From Burkholderiales bacterium (GTDB taxonomy: Bacteria; Pseudomonadota; Gammaproteobacteria; Burkholderiales; Burkholderiaceae_D): a stretch of 64,000 nt of DNA. This document shows, piece by piece, positions 56,266 to 64,000 of the stretch. The position numbers and the translations under genes were made by a program. The notes under the pieces are model-generated. The model worked only from the letters and a program-made list of their open reading frames with translations, was not told the origin of the DNA and did no database searches. The stretch's first letter is position 1, and every line of letters begins with the position of its first letter. Location: contig JACOUL010000020.1 in NCBI GenBank assembly GCA_016177875.1, forward strand, positions 26,775 to 90,774. The letters are read 5' to 3'.

Positions 56266-58110
56266 GTGACTCGAACGATCCGGCGCAAATACATCGATTA
56301 CGATGGCCTTTGCCAGCTTACCTACGTTGGCCGTCTGTTGAGTGTTCCCGGCCCGAAGGAAAACATTGCCTTTCGCGCGTACTTCACCCCCGTTCTGCCG
56401 CCAATCCGAGGCGAAACCAAGCCCAAACGGGTAGGCAAAGCGTTTGCACGCGACATGCCGATCGGGGACATCATCGATATCCCCCTTTCCACGCTTTTCT
56501 ATGAGGGGAAGCCTATCCCCCACAATGACAAGCTAGACGAGGCTTTTTCCGTGGCTGGAGGCCACCTGAGCCTCAATCTTGCCGACGACAATCTGCGATT
56601 CGTCGATCGATGGCACTGTGTTGCGCCAGGGAAATTACTTATACCCCAAGGGCCGTCGTCGCTGCCTGAAGACCCTTACTATGACGGGACATTCCTGTGC
56701 ATCGGAGCGAATGACAACCCCTATGAGTACCTGATCCCCAGCTACGAAGTATTTCGTTTTTTCTACGCGGTTTCCAGCCGCATGGCCGAAGTCCTGCTTG
56801 ATTCCCGCTTTCTTGAATGGAGTCGTTACATCTGGGATCCGAAGCGTTCCGCCATCAACCGCGAAACAAAGGAGGCGCGCCTATGGTTGCGGCAATGGAT
56901 GCTCGATCAGGATGCCTGGTATATCGCCTCATTAGCGTTCGATCCGATATCGGTCGAGCGCGCGATGAATCTCTATCGATCAATCGCCATCGACCAAAGT
57001 CGACTCCTTCGCGCCGTGCCGCCGATGCACGAATGGATCAACGTACAAGCAAGCTGGATCCACATCGATAACGGAGCTGGCGGCCACAGCCGGCTCGTTT
57101 TGCGCCTGAAAAGCACCGACTGGAGTCCTCCATTCAAAACGCTCAAATTCGACCGCGACAACGATGGACGCTCCCTGAAAACTCAAGACGACCAAGAAAA
57201 GCCAACGGTCAACAGACCAACACAGATCGTTAGCGTCAAGCCGTTGCCGGACAACGACGAGGATCCAATTGACCTAACAAATGTCCCATCGAATCCGGAA
57301 CTTTCAACGGAAACGGTCCCCCTTGAAGAGGTGAACAATCGTTTTGATTGGCTGCCGAACGCCATGATTGAAAAGCTGCCGCAACTCGAGACGGAGTACG
57401 AAGGCGAACGCTATCGCGCAAAGCTTATCGAACGCTGGATTGATGAGATGTCGACATTCCAGGGCACGACTTCGGCTGATGCGATCCGGTCCGTGGTGCT
57501 TACGGCAGAGGACAAGCATATTCTGGCATCGGTCGAATCCAAAGGCGACGAACTTGAATCGCCGAACGAACCTGCGCAAACGCCCAATAACGATATTCTT
57601 GAGATAGCGCGTGGCCTGGTAAACATTAGAGACAAGACGGACTCAACCGTCGAGTTCTTGGTCCTTTGGGGCAAACCAATCCCCATTGAAAGCTTCCATC
57701 TTTTTAAACTGCCGGCGAAAATCAAGGACGATGCGCCTAGATGGCTTTTCAAGGCGAACTCCAAAAGAACCAGGCATGCGTTGGCCGCAAAAATTACCCG
57801 CGACACCGAGCTGGAAAATGGTCGGATTTTTTACGAAACGAGATACCTGCTCGATTTCGAGCCCAAGCACCGAAACGCAAGCAAATCGAGCATCGTCATT
57901 CTATGGACTGCTTCAGGGCGAGAGCTGTCGAATGACGATCTGCGCCACATCATTCGCGGTTTCGCTCAGGCCAAGTCGGTCAAGGTGAGTCCGGCGCGCA
58001 TGTGGGACTTACATATTGGCCACCGAAAGCACATCGTCCCGTCGGACGAAATAGCCAATGGAATTGGTTTCCTCAATCGAATTTTTGAAACCAAAGCGTC
58101 GAAATCCTGA
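56266..58110 (+). CDS. Uncharacterised island protein, possibly TnsE-like
   Basis: 614 residues from a GTG at 56266, nine bases after the stop of the comM fragment, so it is likely read from the ubiK-comM promoter. No signal peptide, membrane segment or zinc motif. The layout recalls Tn7 TnsE: an N-terminal beta region (LTYVGRLLSVPGPKENIAFR), an aromatic helix (IPSYEVFRFFYAVSSRMAE), an acidic low-complexity middle (about 305-365) and a C-terminal domain with YLLDFEPKHR and NDDLRHIIRGFAQA. TnsE directs Tn7 to replicating DNA. The similarity is by eye and weak; it may be an unrelated defence protein. It is alone on the plus strand in the island. Confidence 0.6.
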   Translation: MTRTIRRKYIDYDGLCQLTYVGRLLSVPGPKENIAFRAYFTPVLPPIRGETKPKRVGKAFARDMPIGDIIDIPLSTLFYEGKPIPHNDKLDEAFSVAGGHLSLNLADDNLRFVDRWHCVAPGKLLIPQGPSSLPEDPYYDGTFLCIGANDNPYEYLIPSYEVFRFFYAVSSRMAEVLLDSRFLEWSRYIWDPKRSAINRETKEARLWLRQWMLDQDAWYIASLAFDPISVERAMNLYRSIAIDQSRLLRAVPPMHEWINVQASWIHIDNGAGGHSRLVLRLKSTDWSPPFKTLKFDRDNDGRSLKTQDDQEKPTVNRPTQIVSVKPLPDNDEDPIDLTNVPSNPELSTETVPLEEVNNRFDWLPNAMIEKLPQLETEYEGERYRAKLIERWIDEMSTFQGTTSADAIRSVVLTAEDKHILASVESKGDELESPNEPAQTPNNDILEIARGLVNIRDKTDSTVEFLVLWGKPIPIESFHLFKLPAKIKDDAPRWLFKANSKRTRHALAAKITRDTELENGRIFYETRYLLDFEPKHRNASKSSIVILWTASGRELSNDDLRHIIRGFAQAKSVKVSPARMWDLHIGHRKHIVPSDEIANGIGFLNRIFETKASKS

Positions 58111-58130
58111 AATGAACACACCGTGTGACG

Positions 58131-59636
58131 TTACACGCCGGCCGCATCGCCGTCCAGAATGTTTTCCATTACCTCAACGTCCAGAACGCGAGCCATCTTT
58201 GCCAGCTCGTTACTAAGCGCACACCCAAGGACTAACAAAACCTTCACAACAGGCGGATTGTCAACATGATCAACTTTAGCCTGTGACTCTAGCACTGCGC
58301 GGTATTTGATTACTTGGTATAAACCTCGCTGTAAGTCGAGTTCATTGTTTTCGGATATCGACGACTTAACTTCGACTCCAAGCCACAGATCGCTGGACTT
58401 AAAAAAGACATCAATTTCATCACCGGAACGAAGTGCATATTCCTCAAACGCTTCTGCAGATATTGGGGCTCCAAACATCGTAGGATTGACCTTAACGAAA
58501 GCCTTTAAGGCTTTGTGCGCATCAGACTCTCCGCCGCCCCAGCCTACAGTCCTTGCATTGCCGGCTACCGGATCACCAGGTGCAGACAACCGTTCTAGCC
58601 CAAGTGCGTCAAGCACGTCGTTCCAGCGACTTCCAAAGCCAACAATTTTCAAATGCTCGGCAAGCATTTTTGCGCGCTTTTCGGGTCGAGTTAACCGATC
58701 ATAATCGCCCCAGCGCTCGCGCACCCCGACGCCCGGCAGCCCCTTGTCCGGCCCTGACTTTGCCACAACGATGGTCGTAAGGTAGGGTACGGCGGGCTCC
58801 CAGCCTTGAGTTGCTTGGTCGATGAGCTCCATTGCTCGGCCGAGGATTTTTCCCAAGCCTAGCGGGGCCGGCGCGCCATGCTTGTTTTTGCGCTCAAGGA
58901 GATCTGCAAGGTCTTCGTAGGTTAGCGTCCTTACCGCTTGATCGTTCTGATTGATGACGTGCCTTATAAGTAGCGGTATGCACGCGCGAGCATACTGTTC
59001 GTTGGAACTGTTTTCGGCGGCGAAGTCATCTGGGTCGGACTCGGCTTCGTTCTGATCAGTCGCTGCTGCGGCGTCATCGTGCAGATTATCGACGATCCCG
59101 GGAAAGTCACCTTTCGAAGCGACAAGCTCAAACAGGTCGCCAGGCTCTATCCAAACTTCATTTAGCGCGGCGCACTGCTGTTCAAACAGCTCGTTGATTC
59201 GAAGGCGTTGCAGCATTTCCCCTTGTGAGAAATCAAAGACCCGTTGCAGCTCATTTCGACGATTCAAATAGAAATGTTTAACCTGTCGACGCCCAGATGC
59301 GTCATTCGGCTCGGCTTCAAAACCCACTACGCGTAGACGTTTCCGCGCAGCCTGGGCGAGGTTTTCACTTGCATCCTTCCCGTGTTGGATAGCAGGACCT
59401 TTCCATGCACGCTCTTTTCCACCGATTTTTACAAACCGTCGAGTTCGTTCTTCCTTATTGTCGTAAACTGTAATAATCCGGTCGGCCCAAAGAGTGCACA
59501 CTAAGACTTGGTCGGAAGTAAAAGCATTCCATGGCGTATCCAGCTGCGCGTAGTTGCTGCCGCGTCGGTGCGTATTAACGCCACATACTCGCATCCAAAA
59601 TTCATGTGGACCAACTTCATTCTTCGAAACACTCAT
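58131..59636 (-). CDS. PD-(D/E)XK nuclease-like protein, last gene of the Thoeris-HET block
   Basis: 501 residues from the ATG at 59636, which follows GAGGGAA; an ATG at 59684 is also in frame but sits inside a hairpin. The C-terminal domain has GDEIDVFFKSSDLWLGVEVK, with Asp, Glu and Lys in the PD-(D/E)XK order (D409, E422, K424), and QVIKYRAVLE after it. The middle (LTYEDLADLLERKNKHGAPA, GWEPAVPYLTTIVV) looks like a winged-helix or EVE-type unit seen with restriction proteins. The N-terminal part is not recognised. It probably cleaves DNA; it may be a separate defence gene or an effector of the operon upstream. Confidence 0.72.
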   Translation of the reverse strand: MSVSKNEVGPHEFWMRVCGVNTHRRGSNYAQLDTPWNAFTSDQVLVCTLWADRIITVYDNKEERTRRFVKIGGKERAWKGPAIQHGKDASENLAQAARKRLRVVGFEAEPNDASGRRQVKHFYLNRRNELQRVFDFSQGEMLQRLRINELFEQQCAALNEVWIEPGDLFELVASKGDFPGIVDNLHDDAAAATDQNEAESDPDDFAAENSSNEQYARACIPLLIRHVINQNDQAVRTLTYEDLADLLERKNKHGAPAPLGLGKILGRAMELIDQATQGWEPAVPYLTTIVVAKSGPDKGLPGVGVRERWGDYDRLTRPEKRAKMLAEHLKIVGFGSRWNDVLDALGLERLSAPGDPVAGNARTVGWGGGESDAHKALKAFVKVNPTMFGAPISAEAFEEYALRSGDEIDVFFKSSDLWLGVEVKSSISENNELDLQRGLYQVIKYRAVLESQAKVDHVDNPPVVKVLLVLGCALSNELAKMARVLDVEVMENILDGDAAGV

Positions 59637-59673
59637 CAAATATTGTTCCCTCGTCGTTTTTAGTAGCGCCGCA

Positions 59674-59694
59674 ATCTGACACATCCTGTCAGAT
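59674..59694. promoter_or_regulatory. Perfect palindrome in the nuclease leader
   Basis: ATCTGACA (59674-59681) and TGTCAGAT (59687-59694) are exact inverse copies around CATCC. It lies between the HET stop (59714) and the nuclease start (59636). It may be an operator or an mRNA hairpin that limits nuclease expression. No T-run follows. Confidence 0.55.
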
Positions 59695-59713
59695 CAAATC
59701 ACGAGATGTATAG

Positions 59714-61162
59714 CTAATTAACTGAAACCGATACGCTCTCTTTTGGACAACGTCCGATAAACACACCTACGTCGCAGAATTCATTGATGTCGGTGCCGTT
59801 CGAACGCAGAAGCATCGCCGGCGCTCCCTGCGTAAAAGACACTCCATTGGAGATAACGACAATATGCTCTTTTGACCGCTTGAAAGGTTGCTGCGAAAAG
59901 AAATATCCGTGCTCCAGCGGCAAGCAATCACCACTGCCGGTAAAGCCCTTCTGCCTCAAATAGTTAAGAATTTCAGCACCAAAGCTTATGCCGGTGAAAT
60001 TTCCGATTGCAGCAAGCACATAATTCGGACCAGGCTTCATAACGCACATATCATTCATCTGAAGATGCGACTCCTTTATGCATCCGGCCAAGCCAGACCC
60101 AAAAGCGAGTAAGCCTGAAACAACTGGCGTTAGCCGCTCACCTATCGGGAGCCAGCGTCTACCTGGAAGTTCACTTCGGGGACCGGCACAAAAAATGAAA
60201 GAAAAGTCACCCATGGCTACGCAAACATTCAAGAAAAGTTCGGCAGGGCGCGCCGACAAGTAAGCCGCGTTGTCCGGCGGCTCAACTGTAAGCGCGCCGA
60301 GCATGGCGTAAACCTTGTCTTCATCTCGCTCAGCATATCGATGATTCATCGCCGAAATAACTTGGAAAGCGGGCCTATCATCAATCTGCAATTCGGCGAG
60401 CAGCTCCTGCACTTTGTCGAGCATTGGGAAGTGGTCTGCGAGCTGATTGCGCTTTATGCCATTGGCATCCCCGTAGTCAGTGACAGCGTCAACCAGCGCC
60501 CCCAAATAGTCGAGATGACTCACCATAACTGTCGGATCACCTTCGGCTGCAAAAAGCATCAATTGGCTAGCCGCGATTTCCTGATATGTCCAAGCGCGAG
60601 TGACCCATGTATCTCGCTCAGCAGCAATAAGATCATCGTAATCGAGGTTTTGCTTACCTCTTATTTTGTGAAAGACTGCGGAGCATTTGTTCGAAACAAC
60701 CGCGATTACATGAGATGCGGATCGATAAATCGCCCCCATGTTGCGCAAACAAGCCCCCCGTTCTGGTTCTTGATGTGGAACGCAGAGCGCGTCGATCCAA
60801 ATCGCCTTTGATCCGGCGATCGTTCCCGCAAGTTTTTCGGAATAGCTATCTTTCTGTCGAGCCAACGCAGTCAGCGCGTCGCTAAGGCAGTTTGGAAATT
60901 GAACCGCGTTGATAGCGGTTTCCAAAACAGGAATAGTCCTGTCCGACATAGTTCGTCCGCTTTCAAAAACGTGCGGCGATTTTCCGTCACCCCATGCATA
61001 GGAGAGGCACATGTATGCTGGTGCATCAGATATTTTCTCAAATTCAGCAAGAACCCAACGCTTTCCGCAAAGTTCTAAAAATGCAGCACCGTCATTGACG
61101 CCGCTTGTTGCTGGAACAAGCAGCTTGAACGTGTTTTGCGCTGCGCTTGACGAGTAATTCAT
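59714..61162 (-). CDS. HET (heterokaryon incompatibility)-domain protein in a Thoeris locus
   Basis: A 482-residue protein with a clear HET domain, a family best known from fungal self/non-self death genes and rare in bacteria. Motifs in order: LSYAWGD (53-59), IWIDALCVPHQEPER (121-135), MGAIYRSASHVIAVV (142-156) and WVTRAWTYQE (186-195). The part after about residue 280 is not recognised. HET domains are related to TIR domains, and the two genes upstream are a TIR gene and a SIR2-SLOG gene. A strong GGAGG-type site precedes the ATG, 75 bases after the thsB stop with no terminator. I infer a role in the Thoeris response, as sensor or NAD-using enzyme. Confidence 0.85.
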   Translation of the reverse strand: MNYSSSAAQNTFKLLVPATSGVNDGAAFLELCGKRWVLAEFEKISDAPAYMCLSYAWGDGKSPHVFESGRTMSDRTIPVLETAINAVQFPNCLSDALTALARQKDSYSEKLAGTIAGSKAIWIDALCVPHQEPERGACLRNMGAIYRSASHVIAVVSNKCSAVFHKIRGKQNLDYDDLIAAERDTWVTRAWTYQEIAASQLMLFAAEGDPTVMVSHLDYLGALVDAVTDYGDANGIKRNQLADHFPMLDKVQELLAELQIDDRPAFQVISAMNHRYAERDEDKVYAMLGALTVEPPDNAAYLSARPAELFLNVCVAMGDFSFIFCAGPRSELPGRRWLPIGERLTPVVSGLLAFGSGLAGCIKESHLQMNDMCVMKPGPNYVLAAIGNFTGISFGAEILNYLRQKGFTGSGDCLPLEHGYFFSQQPFKRSKEHIVVISNGVSFTQGAPAMLLRSNGTDINEFCDVGVFIGRCPKESVSVSVN

Positions 61163-61237
61163 AGTGTTGCGTCCCCCTCCTCGAATTTAGGTGATCTTTT
61201 CGATCAAGGCAGCGATCTGAATGCGGCTTGCTATTAT

Positions 61238-61732
61238 TTAATTGCCGCCATTTGCGTCGACAATTGCTCGCTCAATCCAGTTGGATAAATTTTGTTTGAT
61301 GTCTCCGTACGCATCAATAAAAGACGGATCGTAAACCTTGGGAACATAGATCTCATTGTTTGCCCGCGTAAATTTCATGCTGGCAAACGGATTCGAGCCT
61401 TTTAAGCAAGTGCCCGTTCTTGGGCACTTTAAGTTGTGTACATGAATGCCAAAAAGTCCCTTTCCTTGCTCCCATGCCCTTTTAATTTCGTACTTTACCC
61501 AAGGGCGCTCAGCCGTCTTCGCCCCGATAAGTACAATGACGCAAGATTTTCCTTTCATGTTTTCGTCAATCCAGCGTTCAACACCGCCAGATGTACGCTT
61601 GATTTGCTCCCAACCGTTAGGCGTAACCGGTTCATTGCCGTCAATAACGCCCATGTTTCGTACTTGTTGAACACGGAAAACATCATTGTCGAAATGAAAG
61701 CTGTAAAAAACTTTTCGCTTAATATTATTCAT
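61238..61732 (-). CDS. thsB: Thoeris TIR-like protein ThsB (DUF1863/MTH538 type)
   Basis: A 164-residue TIR-like protein that reads much like Bacillus cereus ThsB: VFYSFHFDNDVFRVQQVRN, then VIVLIGAKTAERPWVKYEIK and GLFGIHVHN. Glu82 in WVKYEI fits the catalytic glutamate known for BcThsB (E85). ThsB senses phage and converts NAD into a cyclic ADP-ribose isomer that activates ThsA. Its ATG overlaps the thsA stop by four bases. Confidence 0.92.
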   Translation of the reverse strand: MNNIKRKVFYSFHFDNDVFRVQQVRNMGVIDGNEPVTPNGWEQIKRTSGGVERWIDENMKGKSCVIVLIGAKTAERPWVKYEIKRAWEQGKGLFGIHVHNLKCPRTGTCLKGSNPFASMKFTRANNEIYVPKVYDPSFIDAYGDIKQNLSNWIERAIVDANGGN

Positions 61733-63150
61733 CTGTTTAGCTGTTTGATGATTTTGATGATGCGCGACACCAATTCCGCATCGTTTGGTTGCCGCGCTCC
61801 TAATTCTTTAATTAACGGCACGATCCATTCAATGCCAGCGTAGAACTTGGCTGTTTCGGCAAGCACTTCGTTCCATAGTTCGTGCGCCATGCAGCCGGTA
61901 GCTCCTACCGGTATTGGAACGAGCCCGTGTTGAATGGCAATTTCAAACTCTCGCCGCACTCCATTGGCATTCACAATTTTTTCATCCACCGTCTTATTGC
62001 CAAAAACAAAGATCGCAATGCCGGCGAGCGAAATCATGCGTTGACGGTACTCTTCCCATAGAGCAGGTAGGTTGTCCCCATGTTGTGGGAACGGTCGTAC
62101 GATGAGCTGATCTTCGGAGTATTTTTGTGGGTTGCCGTAGATCGCTTCAAGCGCGCCATTAATAACAGCGCTGCCAATACCCCACCCGAAACCGTTGACG
62201 ACGCGGAGGTTGGACTTTACGCTTTCCGCTGCCAGGGCATGTATGAAATTAAGTGCTTCATTTTTCCCCCATTCGCCATACTGCTCTGCGCTACCGGATA
62301 CAAAGATGGTTTTCTTGCGGAAGCGGCTTTCTACCTCAGTGAGAATTTTAGGAATGTCAGCATAGTCTTCAACGAGCAGAGTTTGAATTCCGAAGCGCTT
62401 TAAATCATCGATGCGCAGCTCCTGCTTTCTGATCTTATATTTGAAAATCTCATCGTCATCACCGTCTTCGCGCTGCACTTCTTTCATAAAGCAGTAATGC
62501 GTGCGTTTTCCAGTGCCGCCATGCAAACGACTGAGCACGTAATCCAAGTTGGGATCAGTGAAGCTAAATCCGATGAACAGAAACGTCTTTGAAACCAGGT
62601 CGCCGCTCAATGCGGTGATGAATGGCGCATGTGTTACGTAGTACTTTTCGTACTGTTCCTTGTAAAGCACTGCCGCTTTTGGGGAGTCGACGTCGCCGTG
62701 CATTTTGTAGACGACAGCATCACGCTTTGGCTTTGTCGTGGTCAACTGGTCTACGTGGGATTTAACATCCGGCACCCGATATGCTCTACGCAATTCATCT
62801 TCGATAAGAGTGTCGTAGTTGGTCGTCCAGTAGGTTCGGATTGGCAAGCGCGCCAGTATCTTATGCGCTGCTGACGGTTCGCCATGCTCCGAAAACTCTT
62901 GCAAGATTTTTTTGGCAAGTCCGTCGCTTGTTTTGCGCTGATTTACATGAAATTGCGCGACAGAGATAAGATCGTGCTCGAGTTCGACCTTTAGACCCAA
63001 TTCGGCAGCGATGTCTCGCATTAATTCTGGCCAATCCACGTAACCTGATCCTTTAGACATTCCCGCGCCGGCGAAAATGGCGACACTGTCCTCCTCTAAG
63101 TCCTTTACGAACTCTTTGATAAACGCTTCGATCTCGTGCCGGGGTGTCAT
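61729..63150 (-). CDS. thsA: Thoeris effector ThsA (SIR2-SLOG NADase)
   Basis: A 473-residue protein with the ThsA layout and nearly the same length as B. cereus ThsA (476). SIR2 part (about 10-275): IFAGAGMSKGSGYVDW, Asn111 in TTNYDTLIE and His151 in KMHGDVDSP, matching the catalytic N112/H152 of BcThsA. SLOG part (about 280-470): TIFVSGSAEQYGEWG and GFGWGIGSAVINGALEA, with R371 and E403 at the positions recalled for signal binding. The signal made by ThsB should activate NAD depletion and cell death. It follows the TIR gene by 15 bases. Confidence 0.94.
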   Translation of the reverse strand: MTPRHEIEAFIKEFVKDLEEDSVAIFAGAGMSKGSGYVDWPELMRDIAAELGLKVELEHDLISVAQFHVNQRKTSDGLAKKILQEFSEHGEPSAAHKILARLPIRTYWTTNYDTLIEDELRRAYRVPDVKSHVDQLTTTKPKRDAVVYKMHGDVDSPKAAVLYKEQYEKYYVTHAPFITALSGDLVSKTFLFIGFSFTDPNLDYVLSRLHGGTGKRTHYCFMKEVQREDGDDDEIFKYKIRKQELRIDDLKRFGIQTLLVEDYADIPKILTEVESRFRKKTIFVSGSAEQYGEWGKNEALNFIHALAAESVKSNLRVVNGFGWGIGSAVINGALEAIYGNPQKYSEDQLIVRPFPQHGDNLPALWEEYRQRMISLAGIAIFVFGNKTVDEKIVNANGVRREFEIAIQHGLVPIPVGATGCMAHELWNEVLAETAKFYAGIEWIVPLIKELGARQPNDAELVSRIIKIIKQLNR

Positions 63151-63165
63151 AGCCTGGATGTGTCT

Positions 63166-63666
63166 TTAGAAGGTGCGAATACTATTAGCTACAGTTATTC
63201 CTGGCGTGAACCAAGATAACGTGCTGGTCGAGGGCATTTTATCTATGCGACGATACAATTGAAGGTATTCGTTGCCGTAGAAATTGCCACTTGCGTCTCG
63301 CGTCGAAACAATTGCAATTTGGTTTATATGTTTCACGCCGTCTGCAAAACCTAGCTCCCACGGACACCAGCGAGATGTCATTGAATTCTGCGTCGCAAGG
63401 AACAAAAAAACATCGGCGTTACGAATATTTAGTTGAATTCGATTTGCTGTTTCGCGATTTGGCTGCGCAGGCATTGAAGAATCCTGCCAGTCGATGTACA
63501 AATCCAGCCCCTCTTCTTTTAGGCGTTGTTGAAGCCCCAAAGCCAGATCACGGTCCTGATGGCTATGGCAAAGAAAGCCCTTCTTTTTGCCATAGCTTGC
63601 AGTTGCGCTACGGATTGTTGTATTGCGCGCGGCAGCTTGCCTCAATTCCCATTGTTCAACAGCCAT
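63166..63666 (-). CDS. Canonical TIR-domain protein, second Thoeris sensor
   Basis: A 166-residue TIR protein. FLCHSHQDRDLALGLQQRLK begins the domain at about residue 31; the BB-loop region is LYIDWQDSSMP; Glu104 in SRWCPWELGFADG fits the catalytic glutamate. It differs from the DUF1863-type ThsB two genes down, so this locus has two different TIR sensors, as some Thoeris loci do. It is first in the operon, 80 bases from a perfect palindrome. Confidence 0.9.
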   Translation of the reverse strand: MAVEQWELRQAAARNTTIRSATASYGKKKGFLCHSHQDRDLALGLQQRLKEEGLDLYIDWQDSSMPAQPNRETANRIQLNIRNADVFLFLATQNSMTSRWCPWELGFADGVKHINQIAIVSTRDASGNFYGNEYLQLYRRIDKMPSTSTLSWFTPGITVANSIRTF

Positions 63667-63745
63667 TTATGCAACTTTCAAAAGTGATGTCCCTTGCCCC
63701 ACGCCAACCAAGGTTGTCATTTAGCACTGATAAATTGGGAATTGG

Positions 63746-63765
63746 TATCCCATATTTATGGGATA
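63746..63765. promoter_or_regulatory. Palindrome upstream of the Thoeris operon
   Basis: TATCCCATA (63746-63754) and TATGGGATA (63757-63765) are exact inverse copies around TT. It lies 80 bases before the first TIR gene. The symmetry and A/T content suit an operator for a dimeric regulator, but no regulator gene is next to it in the window. Bases 63667-63745 hold no other feature I can name. Confidence 0.55.
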
Positions 63766-63861
63766 TTCAATGTACCCGTCCCTTGCGAAGGGAGGCGCTC
63801 GTCGCCCCCATTTCCAATTCAGCCCGAAATTCCGCGCCCGTCAAACTGACGGCACATAAAT

Positions 63862-64000
63862 GTCGCGGTAGAGATACGCATTACTGCATACCCCCCGCAC
63901 AGATCCCGGCGTGCGCCATTCGCGCACCGGGCTCTTGCCTTGAGTATTTGGCGGCAAATCGCACCACCGGCCAAGGATGCAAGACCTTTGCCTTGGGAAG
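63862..64000 (-). mobile_element. 3' end of a group II intron (domains V and VI), cut by the window edge
   Basis: On the minus strand GAGCCCGGTGCGC, a GAAT loop and GGCGCACGCCGGGATC (complement of 63902-63934) form a domain V hairpin with the AGC near its foot and the two-base bulge. Domain VI follows: GGTATGCA, GTAA, TGCGTATC (complement of 63873-63892), then CTACCGCGAC at the likely 3' end (63862). The intron body and any reverse transcriptase lie beyond the window. The call rests on the fold and motif order. Confidence 0.65.

Noticed and set aside
56266..58110. The island protein as TnsD/TniQ or a transposase
   Set aside because: It has no zinc-finger cysteines, no DDE order and no integrase core.
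63779..63792. CCCTTGCGAAGGG hairpin near the Thoeris leader as a terminator
   Set aside because: The stem is only four to five pairs and no T-run follows on either strand.

Overview
The window reads as a betaproteobacterial chromosome, most likely Burkholderiales close to Oxalobacteraceae. I infer this from gene order and family types: a gatCAB block divergent from mreBCD-mrdA-rodA-rlpA, a torF-glnK-amtB nitrogen block, a gshA of the Thiobacillus ferrooxidans type beside gshB and a phosphotransfer-only PTS, metX-metW, and the rsmI/lpoA/yraN/diaA/dolP cluster. No ribosomal RNA or tRNA gene was recognised.

Layout. 1-7.3 kb is a defence island on the minus strand: a type I restriction-modification operon (hsdR, hsdS, a PrrC-like ATPase/anticodon-nuclease candidate, and hsdM cut by the window edge), preceded by a Fic-domain gene. 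7.4-20 kb is mixed housekeeping: LysR/acuI, hypotheticals including a SUFU-domain protein, a Sel1 protein, the thioesterase MenI, a CHASE-PAS-GGDEF-EAL signalling protein divergent from a GAF/MshEN protein, a CBS-domain exporter, DUF817, a TlpA-type thioredoxin and LemA. 20.5-24.4 kb is the dolP-diaA-yraN-lpoA cluster divergent from rsmI. 24.4-31.7 kb is the rod-shape operon. 31.9-37.6 kb holds gatCAB, a DUF4124 protein, pyrE and xth. 37.7-42.4 kb is a hydroxyectoine locus (MarR regulator, ectABCD, MarC-type protein) whose regulator has a palindrome over its promoter. 42.4-52.4 kb runs on the minus strand: acetyltransferase, M48 protease, ampG, metW-metX behind an apparent SAM-II riboswitch, ptsI, ptsH, EIIA-Man, gshB and gshA, with a small palindromic repeat family in the gaps. 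52.7-55.7 kb is amtB-glnK-torF behind a sigma-54/NtrC-like promoter.

At 56.19 kb the comM gene, which follows ubiK, breaks off after codon 76 and a second defence island begins. Its first bases (TGT...) and paired palindromes look like the end of a Tn7-like element. The island carries an uncharacterised protein with some resemblance to TnsE, a PD-(D/E)XK nuclease-like protein, a HET-domain protein, a BcThsB-like TIR protein, a SIR2-SLOG ThsA and a canonical TIR protein. The last five lie head to tail on the minus strand. ThsA and the two TIR proteins make a Thoeris anti-phage system: TIR enzymes sense infection and make a cyclic ADP-ribose signal that switches on the NADase of ThsA. The bacterial HET protein, a member of the TIR-related fungal incompatibility family, encoded directly behind them is the most novel feature here. 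The right edge cuts a group II intron, seen as its domains V and VI. The other half of comM and the rest of the island lie outside the window.
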